From contig NZ_CP102590.1 in the NCBI RefSeq assembly GCF_032818155.1, positions 1,364,001 through 1,428,000 on the forward strand: a stretch of DNA of 64,000 bases, in the 5' to 3' direction. The notes beneath the pieces are model-generated. The model made no database searches and was not told the origin of the DNA. It saw nothing but the letters and a program-made list of their open reading frames with translations. The stretch is from Niallia taxi. GTDB lineage: Bacteria; Bacillota; Bacilli; Bacillales; Cytobacillaceae. Of the stretch, positions 34,035-42,207 are shown in pieces (the first letter of the stretch is position 1; each line of letters opens with the position of its first letter). Position numbers and translations under genes: made by a program.

Positions 34035-34609
34035 ATGGAAAATACATTAGAGATGAGAATAGAGGCATCTTTTTCTTTGAATTTTCTAGTTTACATTCAA
34101 AATATATATATAAATCAAAATCAAAATAAAGACCAATTGAAATTTCCATACTAGCATTGAAGTATGAATTCCCAAAAGACTTCGAAAAGCGTTATAGAGA
34201 GTTATGGAGTGAAATATCGAAGCGATTTTCCTCTGAGCATCCAATGAATGATATTCCCAATGAAGAAAAAAACATAATTAATCAGAGTTAGTTCACGGAA
34301 GACGATGTTACCTTAAATGAATTTAAAGAGATTTATTTATCCTTCAAAGTATGGTGGAACAGTTTAGCTGGTCGTTTTTCAATAGAACGGTCTATTGATG
34401 CTCCTTTAGATGAAGTTTATAGATTATTGGCGAATTTACTTATAGAAAAAAGAATCAAACCTAAAAAATCCTTGGATATAAGTTTAATTTATGATGAGTG
34501 TTTATTAGCTGATATAGAACCAACATTTTACTTTTCTATTTTTACTATAGATGATTGGTTTATAAACCGTAAAAAGTTAATTCCTAAATTACAGTTAAGT
34601 ATTCATTAA
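34035..34609 (+). pseudogene. Broken gene of unknown function right of IS110 copy 2
   Basis: ATG 34035 opens a frame (MENTLEMRIEASFSLNFLVY) that runs out at about 34152. A second frame continues (KYEFPKDFEKRYRELWSEIS) until a stop at 34291, and a third part reads on (EFKEIYLSFKVWWNSLAGRF to LQLSIH) to TAA 34607-34609. Together they cover about 190 residues of a helical cytoplasmic protein that I cannot name. One frameshift and one stop make it non-functional. Confidence 0.6.
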
Positions 34610-34628
34610 TTAATTAATTAATTAATTA
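34605..34628 (+). repeat. ATTA tetranucleotide repeat
   Basis: Six uninterrupted units of ATTA overlap the stop codon of the preceding broken gene. Tracts like this change length by slippage. Confidence 0.8.
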
Positions 34629-34664
34629 GTATTTAGGTTCAAAATAGCTACCAACCAATTCAAA

Positions 34665-34745
34665 ATGATGTTTTTAATGCATAAGGGACAGCATACCAAT
34701 AATAAATGAAAACTAACTTATGGAAGAAACGGGGCACTATGCTAA
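34665..34745 (+). repeat. Modular intergenic repeat, copy 21
   Basis: AAGGGACAGCATACCAATAA is followed by TAAATGAAAACTAACTTATG and GAAGAAACGGGGCACTATG. The first half is diverged. Confidence 0.7.
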
Positions 34746-34788
34746 AATGAATGAACTACTAGTTGTGGTGAGGGTGTTCGTAAAGTAA

Positions 34789-35040
34789 ATGATAGATAAA
34801 CATTTTCTTATTAAAAAATGTGAAGGAAATAACTGTAAGTTAAGAGGTAGCCGCCCCTTAAAGAATTGGAAGAGGACAGAAATGAATTGGTATTGTGAAG
34901 AACACTTTCATGAATATGTTGCATTAAGAAAACAAAAGTTAAGTGCTTTTATTGAAAAAAATAGAGATCCTGAACAGAGGAAAAGTCTTAGTGAAGAAGA
35001 ATTAAATTTGTACAAACATTACACGGAAGAAAATTCTTAA
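34789..35040 (+). CDS. Small cysteine-containing protein, unknown
   Basis: This protein of 83 residues has an N-terminal cysteine pair (KKCEGNNCKLRG), a third Cys followed by His in WYCEEHFHEY that could complete a zinc site, and a charged helical tail rich in Glu and Lys. The order C-x4-C ... C-x2-HxH suggests a small zinc finger. No known family comes to mind. GGTGAGGGTG lies rather far (12 bases) from ATG 34789. A perfect terminator overlaps the stop codon. Confidence 0.6.
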   Translation: MIDKHFLIKKCEGNNCKLRGSRPLKNWKRTEMNWYCEEHFHEYVALRKQKLSAFIEKNRDPEQRKSLSEEELNLYKHYTEENS

Positions 35041-35066
35041 TGCCAATTATTATAATTGGCATTTTA
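35039..35066 (+). terminator. Terminator after the small Cys protein
   Basis: AATGCCAATTA and TAATTGGCATT form an 11-bp stem followed by TTA. Confidence 0.75.
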
Positions 35067-35082
35067 TTTGTATTATGAGTGT

Positions 35083-35150
35083 CATAACTTAATGGTTACT
35101 GAGGATGTCTTGTGGTATTAATAGGGCAGTTTTGTTTAAGTGAATTCTTT
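35083..35150 (+). repeat. Modular intergenic repeat, copy 22 (degenerate)
   Basis: It contains TAATGGTTACTGAGGATGTC in the hairpin position, then TATTAATAGGGCAGTTTTGT and TTAAGTG. It is assigned by order of parts. Confidence 0.5.
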
Positions 35151-35247
35151 CACAATGAAATAAAAGGAGTCTGTTTTTGGCTATAAGTTTATGATAATAT
35201 TTCAGATAATTCTTTTTTAAAGAGTTTTTAATGTAGGAAAACAAATA

Positions 35248-35276
35248 TTGACTAATCTTTTGTTTGTATGTAGTAT
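35248..35276 (+). promoter_or_regulatory. Promoter of the marR gene
   Basis: TTGACT at 35248-35253 and TAGTAT at 35271-35276 are 17 bases apart, 50 bp before the start codon. Confidence 0.65.
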
Positions 35277-35325
35277 TCATTCTATCTTAAAATATATAGT
35301 ATATGGTGAACAGTCAGGGGGAACT

Positions 35326-35805
35326 ATGATGCAAGAAGGAAATACAAATTTTGTAATTGATGATTTAATCTTTTCTCAGAAAAATTTGGGATTTAGTAGG
35401 ATTATACATGATTTGGATAAAGTAATGTTTAGGTATTTAACTGATCGTTTAGATGTATTGGATATAAGTCATATTCAAGCGTTAGTAATTATCTACTTAA
35501 TGAAAAATAAAGAGAAAGATAACTATCAGAAAGAAATTGAAACAACTTTTGGTTTAACAAACCCTACTTTAACAGTTAGTATTAAATCTATGGAAAAAAA
35601 AGACCTAATTATTCGTAAAAAAAGCATGAAGGACGGTAGATATTATAATTTAAACCTAACGAGTAAAGGTGAGAGTTTATACGAAGCTTGTTGTGATATA
35701 TATATTGGTATTCAAAAGGAATTTGAAAAAATATTAAGTAAGGAAGAGGAAGAAAAATTTAGAGAAATTGCTGAAAAAATTATGAATTATTTTAAAAATT
35801 TATAA
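35326..35805 (+). CDS. MarR family transcriptional regulator
   Basis: This protein of 159 residues has a winged helix (YQKEIETTFGLTNPTLTVSI, KKDLIIRKKSMKDGRYYNLN) flanked by dimerisation helices. ATG 35326 follows AGGGGG; the longer frame starting at 35248 would begin inside the promoter. Directly downstream, three ACATAGTAT-type palindromes precede the beta-glucoside PTS operon, one of them across its promoter. It therefore most likely represses that operon, an unusual job for MarR since antiterminators or GntR proteins normally do this. Confidence 0.9.
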   Translation: MMQEGNTNFVIDDLIFSQKNLGFSRIIHDLDKVMFRYLTDRLDVLDISHIQALVIIYLMKNKEKDNYQKEIETTFGLTNPTLTVSIKSMEKKDLIIRKKSMKDGRYYNLNLTSKGESLYEACCDIYIGIQKEFEKILSKEEEEKFREIAEKIMNYFKNL

Positions 35806-35811
35806 AATATA

Positions 35812-35848
35812 TTGACGAAAACGTTTACATAGTATACTATGTAAACGT
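35812..35848 (+). promoter_or_regulatory. PTS operon promoter overlapped by palindromic operator O1
   Basis: TTGACG (35812-35817), a 17-base spacer and TACTAT (35835-35840) form the promoter. ACGTTTACATAGTA and TACTATGTAAACGT (35821-35848) form a perfect 28-bp palindrome lying across it, so a bound regulator would block RNA polymerase. Confidence 0.8.
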
Positions 35849-35911
35849 AATCACTGGTTTTATACGCCGATTTTTTGCTTTTAAAAACATAGCGTATTTT
35901 TTATAGCGTAA

Positions 35912-35951
35912 TTTTACTCCTATACATAGCATACTATGTATAGGAGTAAAA
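35912..35951. promoter_or_regulatory. Operator-like palindrome O2
   Basis: TTTTACTCCTATACATAG and CTATGTATAGGAGTAAAA form a 40-bp palindrome with two mismatched central pairs. It shares the CATAG/CTATG core with O1 but has longer arms. In RNA it would also form a strong hairpin in the operon leader. Confidence 0.7.
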
Positions 35952-35960
35952 TTAGTTATA

Positions 35961-35978
35961 TACATAGTATGCTATGTA
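35961..35978. promoter_or_regulatory. Operator-like palindrome O3
   Basis: TACATAGTATGCTATGTA carries the same core as O1 and O2 and lies 28 bp before the first gene of the operon. Confidence 0.65.
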
Positions 35979-36006
35979 AATTCGATAAGGGAAGAGGATA
36001 GAAGTT

Positions 36007-37428
36007 ATGGCGAAAAATTATAAGGTATTAGCAGAAGAAATTATTAATCTTATAGGAGGAAAGGAAAATGTTGAAAACGTATTTCATTGTGCTACCCGTT
36101 TAAGATTTAATCTGAAAAATTTAGAAAAGGCTCGAGGAAATACGGAAGCAATAGAAAAAACTGAAGGTGTTATTCAAGTAATTGTTCAAAATAGCCAATA
36201 CCAAATAGTCATTGGACCTGATGTTAGTAAAGCATTTGCAGAAGTTAGGAAAATATTAGGTGAAAATCAAATGGAATCTACCAACTTAGAGGAGTCTTCT
36301 AAACAAGATAAAACAAAATCTGATAAATTCTTCGAAGCAGTTTCAGGCATATTTACCCCAATTGTTCCAGTATTAATGGCTTCCGGAATGATGGGCGCTC
36401 TTGTTACTATCTTAAAGCTAACTGGCGTGGTAACGGAAACAAATCCAACATATTACCTAATGAATATAGTATATGAAGCTGGATTTTATTTCTTGCCTTT
36501 CTTTATTGCATTTTCCTCATCTAGAGTATTTAAGGCAAATCCATTTTTATCTATGCTTTTAGCAGGGATTATGTTACATCCAAATGTTTTAAATTTTGCC
36601 GATCATGGAGTAGAAAGTTTAAACTTCCTATCAATTGCAGTTCCAACAATAGATTATAGTCGTGCTGTATTACCGGTTATTTTAGGAGTCTGGCTTTTAT
36701 CTTATCTAGAACGACTCTTTAATAAGTTTTATCCCGATATAGTTCGAGCGTTTATGGCTCCGTTATCTGTTATGCTTGTAATCTTGCCGATCCAATTGAT
36801 TGTTATTGGCCCGTTAGGTCATTATATTGCTGGATTCTTAGGTTCTGGTGTGGTGTGGTTAGGCGATAACTTAGGTTTCTTTGCAGTTGGTATTCTTGCA
36901 TTCTTTACACCACTAATGATTGTAACAGGAACTCATTCTTTTGCATTCCCTGTAATTGTTGCCACACTAACGAGTATAGGTTATGACCAACTGTTAATGC
37001 CTAGTATGCTAGCAGAGAATCTTGCTATGGCAGGATCTGCATTTGCTTGTGCACTGATTGCAAAGGATAAGAAAAAGCGTTCAGAAGGTTTATCAGCTTC
37101 TTTAACCGCAGCATTAGGAATTTCAGAACCAGCAATGTATGGTGTTAACTTACCATCAAAGTATGGTTTTATAGGAGCAATGCTTGGAGGATTAGTAGGT
37201 GGTATATTTGCAGGAATATTTAAATTTAAAATGTTTATGATAGCTTCGTCGAGTATAGTAGGGATTCCAGCAATGATTAATGACGAAGGAATTCAAAACT
37301 TAATTATAGGTTTATTAACCATTGTTATTTCATTTGTTGCCAGTGCTTTATTTACCTGGGGTTTAGCAAAATCAAGTTTTGACTTTAATAAAATTATGAA
37401 GAGAAGAGGTAAGGATTATGGAATGTAA
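36007..37428 (+). CDS. PTS beta-glucoside-type transporter, EIIBC component
   Basis: This protein of 473 residues has an N-terminal EIIB domain with the phosphorylated cysteine (ENVFHCATRLRFNLK) and then a ten-helix EIIC sugar channel from about residue 105 (FTPIVPVLMASGMMGALV). It includes the family's GxHxF-like loop (GTHSFAFPV) and GISEPAMYGVNLPSK. It imports and phosphorylates a sugar, probably a beta-glucoside, given the 6-phospho-beta-glucosidase that follows. It ends after EIIC; the EIIA domain is a separate gene at the end of the operon. It overlaps the next gene by 11 bases. Confidence 0.92.
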   Translation: MAKNYKVLAEEIINLIGGKENVENVFHCATRLRFNLKNLEKARGNTEAIEKTEGVIQVIVQNSQYQIVIGPDVSKAFAEVRKILGENQMESTNLEESSKQDKTKSDKFFEAVSGIFTPIVPVLMASGMMGALVTILKLTGVVTETNPTYYLMNIVYEAGFYFLPFFIAFSSSRVFKANPFLSMLLAGIMLHPNVLNFADHGVESLNFLSIAVPTIDYSRAVLPVILGVWLLSYLERLFNKFYPDIVRAFMAPLSVMLVILPIQLIVIGPLGHYIAGFLGSGVVWLGDNLGFFAVGILAFFTPLMIVTGTHSFAFPVIVATLTSIGYDQLLMPSMLAENLAMAGSAFACALIAKDKKKRSEGLSASLTAALGISEPAMYGVNLPSKYGFIGAMLGGLVGGIFAGIFKFKMFMIASSSIVGIPAMINDEGIQNLIIGLLTIVISFVASALFTWGLAKSSFDFNKIMKRRGKDYGM

Positions 37429-38803
37429 TTTCCTTTGGGGAGGATCAACTTCAGCGTTTCAATATGAAGGAGGCGGTAAAGAGGGTGGAAAAGGGTTAAG
37501 TATATACGATATTCGAGAACAAAGAAAAGGGGTTAAATATTCAGAAGCTTCGGAATTCTACTATCATTTTATGGAAGATATTGCCCTAATGGCTGAGATG
37601 GGTTTTAAAGCATTTAGAATGTCTATCTCTTGGACTAGAATATATCCTAATGGGACAGAAAAGGAACCAAACAAAGAAGGAATTAAATTTTATATTAAAG
37701 TTTTTCAAGAATTAAAAAAATATAATATTGAACCTGTAGTAACACTTTTTCATTGGGATATGCCACAGGAGTTAGTAGAAAAATACAATGGGTTCAAAGA
37801 CAAGGGATTTATTGAACATTTTGAAAGATATTGTAGGACTTGTTATGAAGAATTCGGAGCATACGTAAAGTACTGGTTAACGCTTAATGAAAATAATCTA
37901 GGATTATTGATTCCTAATATGTTCCTGGATGAAAAAGTCTCACCAGAAGATGACCAGTTTGAACAAATAAAATGGGATATATATATCAATTCTTTAATCT
38001 GCCATTTCAAAGCTGTCCAACTAGGGCATGAGTTGGTACCAAATTCTCAAATAGGTTGTATGTTAGCTAGTGCTTTTGCTTATCCCCTTACTTCTGATCC
38101 TGTAGATGTACTAGAAGCACAAAAACATAATCGGGAAACGATGTGGAATGATCTAGATATTCTAACAACTGGTAAAATCGATGAAACACTTTACACAAGA
38201 CTTAGTGAAAGAAAGGTAAACATTAAACTTAGCAAAGCTGAAAAGGAATTAATGAAAGACCCAAATACCAAAATTGATTTTATTTCTTTTAGTTATTATT
38301 TCAGTATTTGTATGCAGGATAGAGACCCTAAGAAAGTAAAAGAGGCCGAGACTGTTCAGTTGCTTTATCAGGCTTATCACAATCCATACTTACCGAAGAC
38401 ATCCTTCGGGTGGCAAATTGACCCCCTTGGACTCCGAATATTTATGAATGAACTATATGATCGTTATAAGCTTCCACTAATGATTGTTGAAAACGGTTGC
38501 GGTGTTGAAACAGATCAATTAACGGAAGATAAAAAAGTACATGATGATTATCGAATAGAATATCTTGAAAAGCACATTAAACAGGTATTATTGACTGTAG
38601 AAGAAGACCATATACCTGTTCTTGGCTATTTACCATGGGGATGTATTGATTTATATAGTGCTAGTGGAAATAGGAATAAGAGATATGGATTTGTATACGT
38701 TGATTATGATAATCAATTTAAACGTTATAAGAAAGATAGTTTTTATTGGTACAAAGAAGTTATTAATTCTAATGGATTAAATGTAAAAGGAGACATGAAA
38801 TGA
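37418..38803 (+). CDS. 6-phospho-beta-glucosidase (GH1)
   Basis: This protein of 461 residues has the GH1 TIM barrel. Acid/base Glu lies in WLTLNENN, nucleophile Glu in IVENGCG, and the GH1 start signature in FLWGGSTSAFQYEGG. It cleaves the phosphorylated disaccharide or aryl-glucoside delivered by the PTS into glucose-6-phosphate and the aglycone. A Lys/Tyr-rich tail region (NKRYGFVYVDYDN) fits the phospho-binding subgroup. It is the second gene of a tightly packed operon, overlapping both neighbours (11 and 4 bases). Confidence 0.93.
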   Translation: MECNFLWGGSTSAFQYEGGGKEGGKGLSIYDIREQRKGVKYSEASEFYYHFMEDIALMAEMGFKAFRMSISWTRIYPNGTEKEPNKEGIKFYIKVFQELKKYNIEPVVTLFHWDMPQELVEKYNGFKDKGFIEHFERYCRTCYEEFGAYVKYWLTLNENNLGLLIPNMFLDEKVSPEDDQFEQIKWDIYINSLICHFKAVQLGHELVPNSQIGCMLASAFAYPLTSDPVDVLEAQKHNRETMWNDLDILTTGKIDETLYTRLSERKVNIKLSKAEKELMKDPNTKIDFISFSYYFSICMQDRDPKKVKEAETVQLLYQAYHNPYLPKTSFGWQIDPLGLRIFMNELYDRYKLPLMIVENGCGVETDQLTEDKKVHDDYRIEYLEKHIKQVLLTVEEDHIPVLGYLPWGCIDLYSASGNRNKRYGFVYVDYDNQFKRYKKDSFYWYKEVINSNGLNVKGDMK

Positions 38804-39084
38804 TTATTCAATTGGTAGAAAATACAGTTAAACCAGGAAAAAAAGAGGAGTATATAAAAAATGCAAAAGAATTTTGTAAAGCAAATAAAGAGAACGTTGA
38901 TGGCTGCCTAGAAGCTTACGTCCTTACAGATAGTGAGAAAGAAGATAGTGTGTATATTGTGAATGTATGGGAATCTCAAGAACGGATGGATAGTGAAAAA
39001 GCTGGCGGAATTTTCCTGAAACATAAACCATCCTTAAAACCTTACTTCGTAAAAAATGAAACTACATTACTTGAACTGGTATAG
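38800..39084 (+). CDS. Antibiotic biosynthesis monooxygenase (ABM) domain protein
   Basis: This protein of 94 residues has the ferredoxin-like ABM fold: IIQLVENTVKPGKKEEYI at the start, then NVDGCLEAYVLTDSE and SVYIVNVWESQERMD. Such small dimers are cofactor-free oxygenases acting on quinols or phenols, or heme-degrading relatives. Its ATG overlaps the glucosidase stop as ATGA, so it is made with the sugar enzymes. A role in handling a phenolic aglycone released from plant glucosides is an attractive inference. Confidence 0.82.
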   Translation: MIIQLVENTVKPGKKEEYIKNAKEFCKANKENVDGCLEAYVLTDSEKEDSVYIVNVWESQERMDSEKAGGIFLKHKPSLKPYFVKNETTLLELV

Positions 39085-39096
39085 AGAGGTATAGGT

Positions 39097-39576
39097 ATGT
39101 TATTTAAACGGAAAAGTAAAAGTGTTGAACTGTATTCGGTTGGTAATGGGGATTTAATAGATATAATAGATGTTAAAGACCAAGTGTTTTCAAGTAAACT
39201 AATGGGAGAAGGATTTGCTGTTCTACCTTCAGATGGAAATATATTTTCACCAATTGAGGGTGATGTTGTCAGCATATTTAACACGAAGCATGCTATAGGA
39301 CTTAGATCTAAAAATGGAATAGAAATATTAGTTCATATGGGTTTAGATACTGTTGAGCTTAATGGTGAAGGGTTTGAGTTATTTATTTCTGAGAATGAAA
39401 AAGTAGCAGCAGGGCAACATATTGCTAAAATGGACTTGGACTTAATTAAAAGTAAAGGCAAACAAACGGATATTATTGTTGTTGTTACAAATTCATCTGA
39501 AATAAAAGACCTTTCATTATTTAATTTAGGGAATAATGTTAACAATAGTCAAATAGTTGGTCAAATTGATCTCTGA
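39097..39576 (+). CDS. PTS glucose-family EIIA component
   Basis: This protein of 159 residues is a complete EIIA-Glc type domain. The phosphorylated His lies in ILVHMGLDTVELNG and the second active-site His near NTKHAIGL. The IFSPIEGDVVSIF start is typical. It passes phosphate from HPr to the EIIB domain of the transporter at the head of this operon, which lacks its own EIIA. GAGGTATAG precedes ATG 39097. A terminator 40 bp further on closes the operon. Confidence 0.92.
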   Translation: MLFKRKSKSVELYSVGNGDLIDIIDVKDQVFSSKLMGEGFAVLPSDGNIFSPIEGDVVSIFNTKHAIGLRSKNGIEILVHMGLDTVELNGEGFELFISENEKVAAGQHIAKMDLDLIKSKGKQTDIIVVVTNSSEIKDLSLFNLGNNVNNSQIVGQIDL

Positions 39577-39616
39577 TATTAATTCTAATATAAAGGTTTT
39601 ATGATAGTAATATTAC

Positions 39617-39645
39617 AAAGGATCGTCAGTAGCGGTCCTTTTTTT
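39617..39645 (+). terminator. Terminator of the PTS operon
   Basis: AAAGGATCG pairs with CGGTCCTTT (one G-U pair), followed by TTTT. Confidence 0.8.
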
Positions 39646-39692
39646 GATACAAATATGGTGTAATACTTGTAATATATTATGTGTGATAACAA

Positions 39693-39745
39693 TTAAATTT
39701 GTGAAGTTTATCACTTAAACAAACGGGGGCTTTAATTATATAAGA
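39693..39745 (+). repeat. Modular intergenic repeat, copy 23 (5' half)
   Basis: It reads TTTGTGAAGTTTATCACTTA, then AACAAACGGGGGCTTTAATT. The downstream half is replaced by a different hairpin. Confidence 0.7.
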
Positions 39746-39760
39746 GTAGTGGGCTATATT

Positions 39761-39803
39761 AAAATAAAATGCAAGGAAATAGAAGTTCCTTGCAATTTTA
39801 TTT
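39761..39803. terminator. Bidirectional hairpin terminator
   Basis: AAAATAAAATGCAAGGAA and TTCCTTGCAATTTTATTT form an 18-bp, nearly perfect stem with a 7-base loop. It is a terminator in either direction. Confidence 0.7.
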
Positions 39804-39953
39804 ACATTATAAATAAATTCACCGTCAAAATTGACGAATTTAAAAGTTGTGACGAACTCTATATTAGAGTGTATATTCCAGGAAGGTTAAAAAAACAGTT
39901 ATTGATTATAGGATGTGGACATTTGATAAAAGCTTTGTTTACAATCCGGAAGG

Positions 39954-40352
39954 TTACTGTATGCTAGTCTTTCTATCTTCTTTTGGTGGCAGTAATGATG
40001 TATCATGCTCAAGTTTGTAATCAATCATTTTTAAAATTTGTTCTAGGTTATTCATTTGAGCTAAAACTTTTAATCTATATTCTATAAGTGCATTCTTTAG
40101 TTCGGGAACAGCATTTACATTTTCTTTAAATGGAAGTTGAATGTAAGGTTTCATTTCATGTAATGCCATACCAGCCTTTTTTAGACAGTTAATTAGCTCT
40201 AACATTTCCTGATCTTTTTTAAAGTAGATTCGGTGACCATTTGATTTTCTTTCAGGTGGAGGAATTAATCCTATCTTTTCATAATGACGGATGGCATCTT
40301 CTGTTAACCCTGTTTCTATTGCTACCTGCTTAATTGAAAAGGAACTTGTCAT
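39954..40352 (-). CDS. MerR family transcriptional regulator
   Basis: This protein of 132 residues has the N-terminal MerR winged helix (FSIKQVAIETGLTEDAIRHY, then KIGLIPPPERKSNGHRIYF) and a coiled-coil dimer helix. It lacks the cysteines of metal sensors, fitting the small-aldehyde/AdhR-like branch. GAAAGGAGAA precedes ATG 40352. It is the second gene of an operon behind a short-chain dehydrogenase. The operon promoter has a 19-base spacer with a palindrome inside, the hallmark of MerR control, so the operon is autoregulated. Confidence 0.9.
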   Translation of the reverse strand: MTSSFSIKQVAIETGLTEDAIRHYEKIGLIPPPERKSNGHRIYFKKDQEMLELINCLKKAGMALHEMKPYIQLPFKENVNAVPELKNALIEYRLKVLAQMNNLEQILKMIDYKLEHDTSLLPPKEDRKTSIQ

Positions 40353-40417
40353 AATAGGTTTTCTCCTTTCTATATTATATCAATCGTCCATTATTCATTA
40401 TATAGGAATGAAATCCT

Positions 40418-41254
40418 TCAGGAGTTTCCGTTTATATAATCCTCTTGATAAATCTTATCCATTTGTTTTAAGACAAATGAAGCCTGTTCCTTAAATTTAA
40501 AGGGAGTATCTTTTCCTTTATTGATAAAAATACCAGTATCAGAAAAATATAACGCAGCATCATACAATCTAGATGCACCTTTACTTGGATGCGAAAACAA
40601 AAAATTCCGAAAAGGTAATAAGTAAAAGGGAATTCTATCTCCTGTTGTTAGCTGTGTTTTACTAGGTCCTGGGCAAACACTTCGAATTTTTATTCCTTCT
40701 GTAATTAATTCTGTTGCTAGTTCGTTTGTCCATAAAGATAATGCTAACTTACTTAATGCATAGGATCCAGTAACTTTCTTAAAGTTAGATTTTGGGTAAA
40801 TTAAGCTATTTAAGTCGAACTTATTTAAGAATAAGTGAGAGTTAGAAGAAGTATTTATTATTGTCTTTTTCTTTCCTTTCAATAAAAGATCTTTTAATTC
40901 CCTTATAATAATATATGGAATTAAAGTATTAACCTCAAAATGGACCTCCCGACCTTTATTGGTATAATGATATTCTCCGAATGAGACTCCTGCATTGTTA
41001 AATAGAATATCAATATACTTTTCTTTACTCTTAATTTCAATTAAAGTACTTTTTAATTCAAGAAAATCCTTAAAATTAGCATGGTAAGTTCTTAATTGAT
41101 TATTTTGTAATGCTTCCTTGATTTGTAAGTCTTTAAAAAAATTAGAGCGAGTAAGTGCAATTACCTCCCAACCTTCAATTAATAATTTTTTTGTTAATTC
41201 TAAGCCAACTCCTGAGTTGGCACCAGTAATAAGTGCAATATTTCTATTTGTCAT
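40418..41254 (-). CDS. Short-chain dehydrogenase/reductase (SDR)
   Basis: This protein of 278 residues has the Rossmann motif ALITGANSGVGLELTK, NNAGVSFGEYHY, the catalytic Ser in NTSSNSHLF and the YxxxK pair in GSYALSKLALSL. It resembles SDRs that act on lipophilic ketones or retinol-like substrates. ATG 41254 follows AAAGGAAGAG; an upstream in-frame start at 41311 lies inside the promoter and is rejected. It is the first gene of the SDR-MerR operon. The inducer is likely a reactive carbonyl compound. Confidence 0.9.
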   Translation of the reverse strand: MTNRNIALITGANSGVGLELTKKLLIEGWEVIALTRSNFFKDLQIKEALQNNQLRTYHANFKDFLELKSTLIEIKSKEKYIDILFNNAGVSFGEYHYTNKGREVHFEVNTLIPYIIIRELKDLLLKGKKKTIINTSSNSHLFLNKFDLNSLIYPKSNFKKVTGSYALSKLALSLWTNELATELITEGIKIRSVCPGPSKTQLTTGDRIPFYLLPFRNFLFSHPSKGASRLYDAALYFSDTGIFINKGKDTPFKFKEQASFVLKQMDKIYQEDYINGNS

Positions 41255-41285
41255 TCTACTCTTCCTTTGCTGATAGTTTAAATAC

Positions 41286-41316
41286 ATAATAAAACTTGGT
41301 GTAAACACCAAGTCAA
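41286..41316 (-). promoter_or_regulatory. MerR-type promoter with 19-base spacer and palindrome
   Basis: On the minus strand TTGACT (41316-41311) and TATTAT (41291-41286) are 19 bases apart, too long for normal use. Between and over them lies ACTTGGTGT-N2-ACACCAAGT (41294-41313). MerR proteins twist such promoters into an active shape. Confidence 0.8.
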
Positions 41317-41435
41317 GAGTATTTTTAATTTAATTAATAAGCAATTCTACTTTTTTAAAAAAATTTAATAATTTGCTTCCTCTGGTTAATTTTGTTTCTT
41401 TATTGATATAAAACCAACTTCCTTAAATAAATGAA

Positions 41436-41475
41436 GAAGTCTTTTCTTATGGAAGAAACGTGGCAGCATTCCTGC
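41436..41475 (+). repeat. Modular intergenic repeat, copy 24 (partial)
   Basis: CTTTTCTTATGGAAGAAACG is followed by TGGCAGCATTCCTGCAG. Here the second CTTATGG...GTGGCAG box is joined to CATTCC, showing shuffled modules. Confidence 0.7.
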
Positions 41476-41530
41476 AGACTTGACTATATAACAAGTAAGG
41501 AAGAATAGTGAAAAATTCATATTTTTACGC

Positions 41531-41565
41531 AAAAAAGATAGCCGAGTTGTCTCGACTATCTTTTT
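41531..41565. terminator. Hairpin terminator
   Basis: AAAAAGATAGCCGAG pairs with CTCGACTATCTTTTT. It overlaps the end of the small minus-strand gene next to it. Confidence 0.75.
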
Positions 41566-41705
41566 AGATTTTCAAGTTTATCAGAAATGTTTTTCAAGAT
41601 ATTATTTTTCTCTTTTTGTAATTTAAGAAAATAAATTAGATACCAAACTATAAAAGCTATAGGGATTAAATAAAGTAAGATAGGAAGAAAAATAAATAAA
41701 TTCAA
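41556..41705 (-). CDS. Small single-helix membrane protein (49 residues)
   Basis: On the minus strand AAGGAGA is followed seven bases later by TTG 41705. The frame (NLFIFLPILLYLIPIAFIVW, then a charged helix KLQKEKNNILKNISDKLENL) ends at 41556. One membrane helix plus a coiled-coil-like tail is a common plan for tiny membrane proteins, some of them toxins or regulators. A terminator overlaps its end. Not previously recognised by me. Confidence 0.55.
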   Translation of the reverse strand: MNLFIFLPILLYLIPIAFIVWYLIYFLKLQKEKNNILKNISDKLENLKR

Positions 41706-41924
41706 AGACAATTCTCCTTATAATTGGATGATAATCCCAAATTTAATTCTTGCCTGTATATATGTTTGATTAAATTATACAATTAATCCATCCAATAGGG
41801 GTTTTAAAGAAGAAGCATTATGCCCACTTTTTATACAAGTTAATTCAGGAATAGTCCAGATTCCTTGTAAAAATATCATATTGAGGTAGCAAAGACACAA
41901 CAAGGTTTTAATGAGCCGGTGCTA

Positions 41925-42025
41925 AATTTTCCTATTTCTGTAATAAATAAACTGAGAAAAAGGGATAACTTTGTGAAGGAATGTACTTAAACAAACGGGG
42001 GCTTAGTTCAATAAGAGCATCATTA
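41925..42025 (+). repeat. Modular intergenic repeat, copy 25
   Basis: TTTCTGTAATAAATAAACTG is followed by the 5' arm TTTGTGAAGGAATGTACTTA and AACAAACGGGGGC. The order of modules is inverted relative to the reference copy, which fits two neighbouring partial units. Confidence 0.7.
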
Positions 42026-42207
42026 TATGACCTAAATTAGTCGGAAAACGGTTTAACGCTCATATACTGAATAAAATTATCTATATAAGCAAAGTACTGA
42101 TTTATTGAGGTTAAATAGTCATTAATGGTTATATTTGTAATAAGTGAAACTTCCAGATGCGTATAAACGTATATGATATTAGAACTAATTTTAAGGACGG
42201 CATAAAT

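Noticed and set aside
36007..39576. LicT/BglG-type antiterminator control of the PTS operon
   Set aside because: No antiterminator gene is present and the hairpin in the leader (O2) is not followed by a T run; the three palindromes point to a DNA-binding regulator.
39749..39967. Open frame of 72 codons on the plus strand
   Set aside because: It runs straight through a near-perfect terminator hairpin (39761-39803), which explains its sequence, and it has no ribosome binding site.
39980..39994. GGTGGCAGTAATGATG as a repeat copy
   Set aside because: It is coding sequence of the MerR gene and lacks the arms and hairpin.
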